From assembly GCA_000432655.1 (NCBI GenBank), contig HF986271.1:12562-17612 (forward strand): DNA of 5,051 bases. The letters run 5' to 3'. This document shows positions 1 to 5,051 of this stretch, in pieces. Each line of letters opens with the position of its first letter. The stretch's first letter is position 1. The DNA comes from Bacteroides sp. CAG:1060. Its GTDB lineage: Bacteria; Bacteroidota; Bacteroidia; Bacteroidales; UBA932. The position numbers and the translations under genes are program-made. Below the pieces are notes generated by a model, which was given only the letters and a program-made list of their open reading frames with translations, was not told the DNA's origin and searched no databases.

Positions 1-178
1 CAGAGCCGCTGTCCGGAACAGACAGCGTGGTGAGAATACGGAAAAGGGATGTCTTCCCCGCTCCGTCCGGCCCTATCAGACCGAAAATTTCTCCCTTCTC
101 CACGCTGAACGATATGTCCTTAAGTGCCTGTGTCTTTTTGAAGGATTTGCATACGCCACAGACCTCAATTTCACTCAT
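1..178 (-). CDS. ABC transporter ATP-binding protein, N-terminal part (runs off left edge)
   Basis: This is the cytoplasmic ATPase of an ABC exporter, which would power export through the adaptor and outer-membrane channel encoded just upstream. Only the first 59 residues are in the window. They read as a normal ABC nucleotide-binding domain start: an aromatic-binding strand region (VCGVCKSFKKTQALKDISF, residues 6-24) followed by the Walker A loop GPDGAGKT at residues 36-43. The Asp in GPDGAGKT, where most ABC proteins have Asn, is common in YbhF/CcmA-like exporter ATPases (family knowledge). The Walker B, signature and H-loop motifs lie outside the window. The ATG shares one base with the stop codon of the adaptor gene (TAATG), so translation is probably coupled. 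One or two ABC-2 type permeases are expected next, beyond the left edge (inference). Whether the protein carries one or two ATPase domains cannot be told. Confidence 0.93.
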   Translation of the reverse strand, partial: MSEIEVCGVCKSFKKTQALKDISFSVEKGEIFGLIGPDGAGKTSLFRILTTLSVPDSGS

Positions 179-1080
179 TATTTCTCGATTTTAATATATG
201 CATACATTCCCAGGCGAAGATATCCGTCATTTGGAATGGATATCTTGGTCGCGTACACCAAATCCGCCCTCTCGTTTCGTGTCAGAATGTTCTTAGGAGT
301 AAACTCTGCCTGTTCTGAAATCCATGTCAGCGTTCCGGTGTATTTTTTCGGAGATGCGCTGCCGTCATCAGGGATGACTGTAAGTGTGTCGCCGAGTTTG
401 AGCGAACCGAGTTGTTCGGTGGTGAAATATGCCCTTACGAAGACATTTGACAAATCGGCAATCTTGAAAAGAGGCTTTCCGGCAGTGACATTCTCCCCTG
501 CCTGGGCATATTTAGTGAGGACAGTGCCAGCGATAGGAGAAGAGATGCGGCATTTGGAAAGCTGATCCTGCTTCTGTGCGAACTGGATGTTGTATGTTGA
601 AATTTCGGAGGCGATGGACTGATTGTTGCGTGTCCAGGTCTGCTCCTGCGCGCTCATCTGAGCTTTGAGGGTATTAATCTGACTGCTGATATCATCCACC
701 TGCTTTTGGGAGGCTGCTTCTTTTGCATGGAGAGCCGAGAACCTTCTGTAGTCATTTTCAAGGCTTTCCAACTGGCTGATCTGTGGAGCCTGCTGCTTCT
801 TTATATCGATGAGCTTTGATTCCGCACCGGTTTTTCTCTGCTGCAGCTCCTGGATCTGAAGCCATGTCTGCACGGAATCTATGGCTCCGAGAATCTGACC
901 TTGGTGCAAATTGTCGCCTTCCTCCACATCAAGGGAGAGAATTTTTCCGTTGCTCTCTGCGGATACGGTAATCTGAACAGCTTCTATCTGGCCGCAGGCG
1001 TCGTAATCAATATCATTTCTGCAGGCACCGAGCGCTAATACGCATGTGCCGGCCATAAAGAGTTTTACAATCTGTTTCAT
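178..1080 (-). CDS. HlyD/YbhG-like periplasmic adaptor subunit of an ABC efflux pump (lipoprotein)
   Basis: This is the membrane fusion protein expected to bridge an inner-membrane ABC transporter and a TolC-type channel. The 300 residues begin with a lipoprotein signal: a basic N-terminus, a hydrophobic core and the lipobox LGAC with Cys20, so the mature protein should be lipid-anchored facing the periplasm. The first half of a biotinyl-lipoyl-like domain follows (about 35-70, with EEGDNLHQGQ). A long, Gln/Lys/Glu-rich alpha-helical hairpin likely to form a coiled coil spans about 72-175. The second lipoyl half is at about 177-209 (SSPIAGTV, then AGENVTAGKPLFKIAD) and a beta-barrel domain runs to the C-terminus. 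The EFTPKNILTRNERADLVYA segment (259-277) and the LGMYAYIKI end are typical of YbhG-like adaptors. The start overlaps the stop of the TolC-like gene by 4 bp (ATGA), and the stop shares a base with the ABC ATPase start. The substrate is unknown. Confidence 0.95.
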   Translation of the reverse strand: MKQIVKLFMAGTCVLALGACRNDIDYDACGQIEAVQITVSAESNGKILSLDVEEGDNLHQGQILGAIDSVQTWLQIQELQQRKTGAESKLIDIKKQQAPQISQLESLENDYRRFSALHAKEAASQKQVDDISSQINTLKAQMSAQEQTWTRNNQSIASEISTYNIQFAQKQDQLSKCRISSPIAGTVLTKYAQAGENVTAGKPLFKIADLSNVFVRAYFTTEQLGSLKLGDTLTVIPDDGSASPKKYTGTLTWISEQAEFTPKNILTRNERADLVYATKISIPNDGYLRLGMYAYIKIEK

Positions 1081-2336
1081 AATGTTTGACCTGTCGTGTT
1101 CTTGTAATCGTAAATGGACATGATGAGTTGAACCCTGTGCAGGGATTCGCTGGCTAAAGCCTTGTATTCCTCGTCGAGCAGAGACAGAAAGTCGCTCATC
1201 TTGATGACTCCTTCCTTATATTGTGTCTCGCCCGTCTCACGGATACGTTTTCTCAGAGATATGATATCCGCATCCTGCGTGAGCACGTCCCGGGCTTTCT
1301 TTATTTCGTTCATCTTCTGCTCCGCCTCGATGCTGCTGTTCAGAAGGAAAGTCTCTCTGTCCAGTTCGATTCTGGCTGCATCGGCCTTTGCCTTGCGGAT
1401 GTCGTTGTTCCTTGTATAAAGGGCTCCGATATTCCATTGGAACTTAAGCGCTGCAACAAAATACCCGGAGAAATCGCCTGAGAGCATATTCATGCCAGGT
1501 CTTCCGTAACCGCCTTGAAGATTGAGGTTGAGTTTTGGAGAAATCTGAGTATTAATCTGCTTAAGCTGCAGTTCACTCTGCTCGAGCTGTGCTGCGTACA
1601 GAGACATTTCCGGCCTCTGTGAGAAATCATAACTGCCTTCAACAGAAGTCGTTTCCGGAGTAACCAGCGTTTCCGAAGTCATGTCCCGTCCGGTCAGAAG
1701 CCCCAATACTTTCAGATAGGACTGCCTGTCCGACTCAAGAGCGGAGCGCTGCTGGAGGCAATTCAGAATGTTTACACTAATCTGATCCAGATCCGTACTC
1801 AGCGCCATACCTTCGCTTACCATGGCCGAAGCGTCCTCCTTGCTTCTAAGAAGGCTTTTCTCCAGGAGTTTGTTGATCTCTATCTGCTGATCGATGAGGA
1901 TAACGCCGAGATATACGTTTTCCACTCTTGCCTTAAGAGAATAGAGTGAGGTCTCAAGCTGTTTTTTCTTGACGTCCGTCCCGGCGGCGGACAATTCTTT
2001 ACGACTTCTGGTCGCGCCTCCATCCCATATCTGCTGCGTCAGGTCGGCGGTGACGACATATTGGTCATGAGGGATATTGAAATCCACTCCCGGCATCTCA
2101 AAAGGCATTTCCACCACCTGAGACTGCCAGGATGCCTTTCCTGAAATGCTCAACTGAGGAATCCATGCCATGCCCGCGCTGGATATGTCATAATTCCCGG
2201 TGGCTTCGATGAGTGACATTTCCTTGACCTGAGGATAATTGTCGCAGGCAAGCCTTATGCACTCGTCAAGGCTTGTCTGAGCTGCCGCACCTGCACCTGC
2301 TGCGGATATCAGCAGAATAAGGAATGCTTTTTTCAT
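1077..2336 (-). CDS. TolC-like outer membrane efflux protein
   Basis: This is the outer-membrane channel/periplasmic tunnel that should complete the tripartite exporter with the adjacent adaptor and ABC ATPase. The 419-residue length is normal for the OEP family. Residues 1-19 are a Sec signal peptide (MKKAFLILL core, Ala-rich end, likely cleavage after AAA before Gln20). Two tandem outer-membrane-efflux repeats follow, roughly 22-210 and 230-415. The first contains the strand-to-helix motif QQIWDGGATRSRK (101-113), typical of the family. The second ends with YKEGVIKMSDFLSLLDEE (373-390), equivalent to the conserved Y-x-x-G-x-x-x-x-x-D/L-L motif of TolC proteins. Helical stretches between them are rich in Gln, Glu, Lys and Leu, as expected for the coiled-coil tunnel. 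The start codon overlaps the TetR stop (ATGA), and the stop overlaps the adaptor start (ATGA). No Shine-Dalgarno sequence is evident, which is usual for Bacteroidota. The protein appears intact. Confidence 0.96.
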   Translation of the reverse strand: MKKAFLILLISAAGAGAAAQTSLDECIRLACDNYPQVKEMSLIEATGNYDISSAGMAWIPQLSISGKASWQSQVVEMPFEMPGVDFNIPHDQYVVTADLTQQIWDGGATRSRKELSAAGTDVKKKQLETSLYSLKARVENVYLGVILIDQQIEINKLLEKSLLRSKEDASAMVSEGMALSTDLDQISVNILNCLQQRSALESDRQSYLKVLGLLTGRDMTSETLVTPETTSVEGSYDFSQRPEMSLYAAQLEQSELQLKQINTQISPKLNLNLQGGYGRPGMNMLSGDFSGYFVAALKFQWNIGALYTRNNDIRKAKADAARIELDRETFLLNSSIEAEQKMNEIKKARDVLTQDADIISLRKRIRETGETQYKEGVIKMSDFLSLLDEEYKALASESLHRVQLIMSIYDYKNTTGQTL

Positions 2337-2947
2337 TTGTCATGTTTCTTTTGTGTCATACATCTTACAACTTCTATCGTCTGATGCTTCCTGTGCTCAA
2401 GAAAAGAATCAAGGTCTCCCGTCAGTACAAGCCTGGCGAGAGGAAGAAGCGCGAACGTGGAATATGTGGAAAATATAATTGTCTCCAAAATCTCGGACAT
2501 GGGACGCACTTCCGTATCACCGGACTGCGCGGCTGCGCTGATTCTCTCGTCATGTTTTGCAAATGCCGTGGTCAGCATATTGTGGACGCCCGCGCGGTAT
2601 TTGTCAAGCATATCGGGGTGGTTCTCCGCCACCTCAAGGATTACTTTCATCTCACCCTGATGCTCCCGGAAGAATTCGAACAGACTTGCCGTGGCGGAGC
2701 AGATAGTGTCATCCAGGCTGGTATGACTCATGGACTGCTTGAAATTATCGTGCATCTCCTTGATGTATCCGTCAAGGACTTTGGTGAAAATCTGCTCTTT
2801 CGTCCTGAAGTAATAGTGAAGCATCGCATGGGTTACGCCGGCCTGTCCGGCAATCAGTGTAGTCGTGGTGCCTTTGAATCCCTTCTCCTTGAAGAGGGTT
2901 TCCGCTGCTTTGAGGATAGCAGCCTCGGTGTTGATATTTTCTTTCAT
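2333..2947 (-). CDS. TetR/AcrR-family transcriptional regulator of the efflux operon
   Basis: This is a ligand-responsive DNA-binding repressor, first gene of the efflux operon and probably its autoregulator. The protein has 204 residues, standard for TetR. Residues 5-52 form the TetR_N DNA-binding domain: ILKAAETLFKEKGFKGTTTT leads into the helix-turn-helix, whose recognition part GVTHAMLHYYF (37-47) matches the family pattern G-V-x-x-x-x-L-Y/H-x-Y-F, followed by K50 and E51 as usual. The remaining C-terminal region, rich in helices, should bind ligand and form the dimer; its sequence does not identify the ligand. The stop codon overlaps the TolC-like start (ATGA), tying regulator and pump into one transcript. 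Upstream lie a TAnnTTTG-type promoter element and a 16-bp palindrome at the predicted transcript start, a plausible operator for this protein (inference). The start was chosen at the ATG that gives the family's usual short N-terminal arm. No clear ribosome-binding site is seen. Confidence 0.95.
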   Translation of the reverse strand: MKENINTEAAILKAAETLFKEKGFKGTTTTLIAGQAGVTHAMLHYYFRTKEQIFTKVLDGYIKEMHDNFKQSMSHTSLDDTICSATASLFEFFREHQGEMKVILEVAENHPDMLDKYRAGVHNMLTTAFAKHDERISAAAQSGDTEVRPMSEILETIIFSTYSTFALLPLARLVLTGDLDSFLEHRKHQTIEVVRCMTQKKHDK

Positions 2948-2960
2948 TTAACCGTAGTGT

Positions 2961-2976
2961 TTAACAATGCTGTTAA
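2961..2976. promoter_or_regulatory. Palindrome, likely TetR operator
   Basis: The sequence TTAACAATGCTGTTAA has two perfectly complementary 6-bp arms (TTAACA and TGTTAA) around a 4-bp centre. It lies between the -7 element at 2983-2990 and the tetR start codon at 2947, so it covers the predicted first transcribed bases. Size, symmetry and position fit an operator for the adjacent TetR regulator, which would block initiation of its own operon. This role is inferred from position; no binding data are available and the symmetry could be coincidental. Confidence 0.55.
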
Positions 2977-2982
2977 TAAATG

Positions 2983-2990
2983 CAAAGGTA
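2983..2990 (-). promoter_or_regulatory. Promoter -7 element for the efflux operon
   Basis: Read on the minus strand the bases are TACCTTTG, an exact match to the Bacteroidota primary sigma factor -7 consensus TAnnTTTG. The predicted transcription start is near 2977, giving a leader of about 30 nt before the tetR ATG at 2947. No convincing -33 element (TTTG) is found 19-21 bp upstream, so the promoter may be weak or factor-dependent. Confidence 0.6.
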
Positions 2991-3044
2991 GTACATTTTT
3001 GATAACTTGGTGAGGCGCCGCATAGTTTTTCTGAAAAAATGTAC
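2991..3044. repeat. 10-bp inverted repeat between divergent promoters
   Basis: GTACATTTTT at 2991-3000 is repeated as its exact reverse complement, AAAAATGTAC, at 3035-3044, with 34 bp between the arms. Each arm falls in the spacer upstream of a -7 element: directly abutting the minus-strand element and 9 bp before the plus-strand one. Predicted transcripts start outside the repeat in both directions, so it should act at the DNA level rather than as an RNA hairpin. It could be a pair of half-sites for a regulator serving both promoters, or a chance product of A/T-rich intergenic sequence. Confidence 0.4.
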
Positions 3045-3061
3045 GATTATTGGTATATTTG
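3030..3061 (+). promoter_or_regulatory. Plus-strand promoter upstream of the dehydrogenase remnant and thiL
   Basis: TATATTTG at 3054-3061 matches the Bacteroidota -7 consensus TAnnTTTG exactly. TCTG at 3030-3033, following a T-run, is a three-of-four match to the -33 TTTG, with a 20-bp spacer, which is within the usual spacing. Transcription would begin near 3067 and leave only a short leader before the ATG at 3082. Because the dehydrogenase gene is cut short and runs into thiL, this is also the only evident promoter for thiL. Confidence 0.6.
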
Positions 3062-3081
3062 CGTAAACAAACAATCACGTC

Positions 3082-3255
3082 ATGCAGAATTTCCAGTATT
3101 ATGCTCCCACACAGGTCGTATTCGGCCGTGATACAGAGAATCAAGTCGCAGAACTTGTCAAAAAATATGGTGGAAGCAGAGTTCTTCTTCATTACGGTGG
3201 ACATAGCGCTGTCAAATCCGGACTTATCGCGATATGGGAGAGTTTGACCTTATAG
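3082..3255 (+). pseudogene. N-terminal fragment of an iron-containing alcohol dehydrogenase (YqhD/BdhA-like)
   Basis: This 57-codon open frame begins MQNFQYYAPTQVVFGRDTE and continues through VAELVKKYGG and VLLHYGGHSAVKSGL (residues 34-48). That is the hallmark N-terminus of group III iron-containing alcohol dehydrogenases, including the glycine-rich YGG-x-S turn that contacts NAD(P)H. Intact family members have roughly 380-390 residues. Here the similarity ends at about residue 48-50, and the frame reaches a TAG inside thiL. The coenzyme-binding core and all metal-binding His/Asp residues are missing, so it cannot be an active enzyme. The reading frame is clean up to the break, and the gene keeps its own promoter and ATG, suggesting a single, fairly recent deletion rather than gradual decay. 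The last 22 bp overlap the thiL start in a different frame, so translation of the remnant may affect thiL. A mis-assembly would look the same. Confidence 0.8.
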
Positions 3256-4166
3256 ATTCAATAAAGCGCCGGGTGAGTGTCCCTGACGGTTTTGCCGGCA
3301 TTGGCGATGACTGTGCGATTCTGCCGCAGAAGGCAGGATTTCAGACAGTGGTGAGCACGGACATGCTGGTGGAAGGGACCCACTTCATACTTGACCGAAG
3401 CGAGCCCTTCGAACTTGGATGGAAATCCCTGGCAGTCAACATGAGCGACATTGCCGCCATGGGTGCCAGACCCGTATCTTCTTTTCTTTCGATTGCGCTC
3501 CCTAAAGGACTTACAGGAGACTGGATTCAGCGCTTTATGGACGGGTTCTGCGCAATATCAGACCAATTCGCTTGCACTTTGCTGGGAGGAGATACGACCT
3601 CAAGCAAAATGGGATTGTGCATAAATGTCGCTGTCACAGGCGAGATTGAGACCGGACGGGCCAAATGTCGCCATCATGCACAAAATGGCGATTTGGTCTG
3701 TGTCACCGGCCCCCTTGGCGACTCTGCTGCCGGACTTGACTGCATTCTTCACAATCGCGCCGGATACGAGTACCTGAGGACTCGCCATCACTCCCCTTCT
3801 CCAAGAATCCATGAAGGTCTTGAACTGTCTGCAGTTGAAGGCGTGCATGCCATGATGGACATTTCTGACGGTGTGGCTTCAGACCTAAGACACATACTCC
3901 GGGCATCCGGAGTCGGAGCGGAGGTAGAAACAGAAAGAATTCCCACTTCCGGACAGCTTAACGTTTACTGTAAGGAATTTGGACTCGATCCGATAGAACT
4001 CGCGCTCTGCGGAGGAGAGGATTACGAGCTCCTTTTCACCATAAGTCAAGAGGCGGAGAAGTCTTTGGGTGTGCCCCATTATATAATAGGACGAATAGAC
4101 AAATCCCTGCCGGGCCTTGTATGGAAAGGTTCCGACAGGGATTTTATGGGATACGAGCATTTTTGA
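3234..4166 (+). CDS. thiL: Thiamine-monophosphate kinase
   Basis: ThiL uses ATP to phosphorylate thiamine monophosphate to thiamine diphosphate, the last step of cofactor synthesis, in the cytoplasm. The 310 residues carry the whole family pattern in order: GEFDLI at 2-7; GIGDDCAIL at 22-30, with acidic residues that bind Mg-ATP; STDMLVEGTHF at 41-51; the conserved helix with KSLAVNMSDIAAMGARP (64-80); LLGGDTT (116-122); VTGPLGDSAAGL (157-168); SPRIHEG (189-195); MDISDGVASDL (208-218), the C-terminal AIR-synthase-like domain; and GGEDYELLFTI (260-270). The ATG at 3234 gives a start almost as in E. coli ThiL, which has only two more residues before GEF, so the protein looks complete even though a dehydrogenase fragment abuts it. 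No other thiamine gene is in view. Transcription probably comes from the promoter before the dehydrogenase remnant. It converges on glnN with a 30-bp gap. Confidence 0.96.
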   Translation: MGEFDLIDSIKRRVSVPDGFAGIGDDCAILPQKAGFQTVVSTDMLVEGTHFILDRSEPFELGWKSLAVNMSDIAAMGARPVSSFLSIALPKGLTGDWIQRFMDGFCAISDQFACTLLGGDTTSSKMGLCINVAVTGEIETGRAKCRHHAQNGDLVCVTGPLGDSAAGLDCILHNRAGYEYLRTRHHSPSPRIHEGLELSAVEGVHAMMDISDGVASDLRHILRASGVGAEVETERIPTSGQLNVYCKEFGLDPIELALCGGEDYELLFTISQEAEKSLGVPHYIIGRIDKSLPGLVWKGSDRDFMGYEHF

Positions 4167-4196
4167 CCCCATAGGGCTGGATGCTCGCGGACGAGT

Positions 4197-5051
4197 CTAG
4201 CTGATAAACAGCATTTCCCGGTACTTAGGCAGAGGCCAACTCTTGTTGTCCACAATCTCTTCGAGTTTGTCGATTGGCTTTCTGAGGTCGAAAAGCGCTT
4301 CGGCTATTTCGTGATAAGCCTTGGCTTTCTCATACTCATTCTCGATAGCGTTGGCTTTCTTGCGCGCTTCTTTCATGGCGGCAGTCTTGACTCTTACGTC
4401 CTCCACATAGCTTGATATTTTGGCTATGAGTTCAAGTTCCGTAGTGCAACTGTCCGTAGATCCGAAAACATCCTTGCAGAGGGCCACCTCCTTGAGAAGT
4501 TTTGACTTATACTCGAGCACGGCAGGGATAATATGGTTGATGGCCATTCTGACCAGCACTCTGGACTCTATCTGGACTTTCTTGGTGTACATCTCCCACT
4601 TAACCTCATTGCGGGCCTCAAGTTCTTTCTCGGTATAGACGCCGGTCCCGGTAAACATTTTTATGGATTCAGGCTTGGTGAATACCTTGATCATCTCAGG
4701 AACACTGGTCTCGGTGTCAAGTCCGCGCCTCTTGGCTTCTTCTTTCCACTCTTCACTGTATCCGTTGCCGTCGAAGCATACCACATCAATCACAGATGCA
4801 ATGATCGGCTTCAAGGCATCCATAATGGCCACATTGGTCTTTTTGCCTTTTGCAAGCTCCTTATCTACTTCAGTCTTGAAAATCTTGAGCTGCTCGGCCA
4901 CTGCGGCATTCAGAGTGGTCATAGCTCCAGCGCAGTTGGCGGATGACCCTACGGCACGGAACTCGAATCTGTTGCCGGTGAAGGCAAACGGAGACGTTCT
5001 GTTGCGGTCCGTATTGTCAAGGAAGATTTCCGGAATCTCCACCAATCCGAC
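4197..5051 (-). CDS. glnN: Glutamine synthetase type III, C-terminal part (runs off right edge)
   Basis: GlnN condenses ammonium and glutamate with ATP to glutamine, the main ammonium-assimilating reaction in many Bacteroidales. The window holds the last 284 residues of a protein that is usually about 730 long; the frame is open through the right edge. The visible part starts with LDNTDRNRTSPFAFTGNRFE followed by FRAVGSSANCAGA (residues 11-43 of the fragment). This is the strongly conserved GSIII segment equivalent to the R-x-E-x-R region of other glutamine synthetases, with E30 and R32 as the likely active-site counterparts. The rest is the long, mostly helical C-terminal extension specific to GSIII (for example YSEEWKEEAKRRGL and PAVLEYKSKLLKEV), ending in WPLPKYREMLF. 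A TTG at 5045 is not the true start, because homology to the family continues upstream of it. The promoter is outside the window. The gene ends 30 bp from the convergent thiL stop. Confidence 0.95.
   Translation of the reverse strand, partial: VGLVEIPEIFLDNTDRNRTSPFAFTGNRFEFRAVGSSANCAGAMTTLNAAVAEQLKIFKTEVDKELAKGKKTNVAIMDALKPIIASVIDVVCFDGNGYSEEWKEEAKRRGLDTETSVPEMIKVFTKPESIKMFTGTGVYTEKELEARNEVKWEMYTKKVQIESRVLVRMAINHIIPAVLEYKSKLLKEVALCKDVFGSTDSCTTELELIAKISSYVEDVRVKTAAMKEARKKANAIENEYEKAKAYHEIAEALFDLRKPIDKLEEIVDNKSWPLPKYREMLFIS

Noticed and set aside
2324..3013. Long plus-strand open frame of 229 codons opposite the TetR gene
   Set aside because: It lies antisense to a well-supported TetR gene and runs through its promoter region. 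Its translation resembles no family, and it is low in the order expected of a folded protein, with Cys/His-rich and basic stretches typical of an antisense shadow.
2944..3204. Minus-strand open frame of 86 codons across the intergenic region
   Set aside because: It is antisense to the dehydrogenase remnant and covers both promoter elements and the palindromes. Its composition is unlike a protein of the neighbouring genes.
3234..4166. thiL as an N-terminally truncated pseudogene because of the adjoining deletion
   Set aside because: The protein begins with GEFDLI, which lies within two to several residues of the natural start in known ThiL proteins, and all conserved motifs follow in order without interruption.
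4184..4195. Possible bidirectional terminator hairpin (CTCG-CGGA-CGAG) between thiL and glnN
   Set aside because: The stem is only 4 bp plus a possible G-U pair and there is no T-run on either side, so an intrinsic terminator is not supported. The 30-bp convergent gap holds nothing stronger.
4533..4946. Plus-strand open frame of 137 codons opposite glnN
   Set aside because: It is entirely antisense to the conserved type III glutamine synthetase sequence and has no recognisable family or promoter.
5043..5045. TTG as a start codon for the right-hand gene
   Set aside because: The frame is open to the window edge, and the conserved GSIII catalytic segment begins immediately, so this is internal to a longer gene.

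Overview
The window looks like chromosomal DNA of a Bacteroidota bacterium, most likely Bacteroidales. Three things point there. The far end carries the C-terminal part of a type III glutamine synthetase (GlnN), a form common in this group. Two promoter-like elements match the Bacteroidota -7 consensus TAnnTTTG. Start codons lack clear Shine-Dalgarno sequences. Base composition is mid-range and even throughout, and no RNA gene, CRISPR array, insertion sequence or other mobile element was seen.

Layout: positions 1-2947 (minus strand) are the promoter-proximal part of a drug/toxic-compound efflux operon. Read in its own direction the order is a TetR-family regulator, a TolC-like outer-membrane factor, an HlyD/YbhG-like periplasmic adaptor lipoprotein, and the first 59 codons of an ABC ATPase that runs off the left edge. 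All three gene junctions overlap (ATGA, ATGA, TAATG), so the genes are probably co-transcribed and translationally coupled. Membrane permease genes would be expected just beyond the left edge. The 134-bp gap at 2948-3081 holds two divergent promoter-like elements, a perfect-armed 16-bp palindrome where the TetR transcript should start (a likely autoregulatory operator), and a 10-bp inverted repeat with one arm in each promoter.

On the plus strand, 3082-3255 encodes only the N-terminus (about 48-50 recognisable residues) of an iron-containing alcohol dehydrogenase. It breaks off directly into the start of thiL (thiamine-monophosphate kinase, 3234-4166), which appears complete and overlaps the fragment in another frame. 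This looks like a deletion junction that has placed thiL behind the promoter and first codons of a lost dehydrogenase gene. It is the most unusual feature here. After a 30-bp convergent gap, glnN (minus strand) runs in from the right edge.

Functionally, the left half is a self-regulated tripartite exporter, with the TetR protein presumably sensing an exported compound. The right half is housekeeping: thiamine diphosphate synthesis and ammonium assimilation. No evidence of an entirely new system was found. The observations worth checking are the dehydrogenase/thiL junction and the regulatory architecture between the divergent units.
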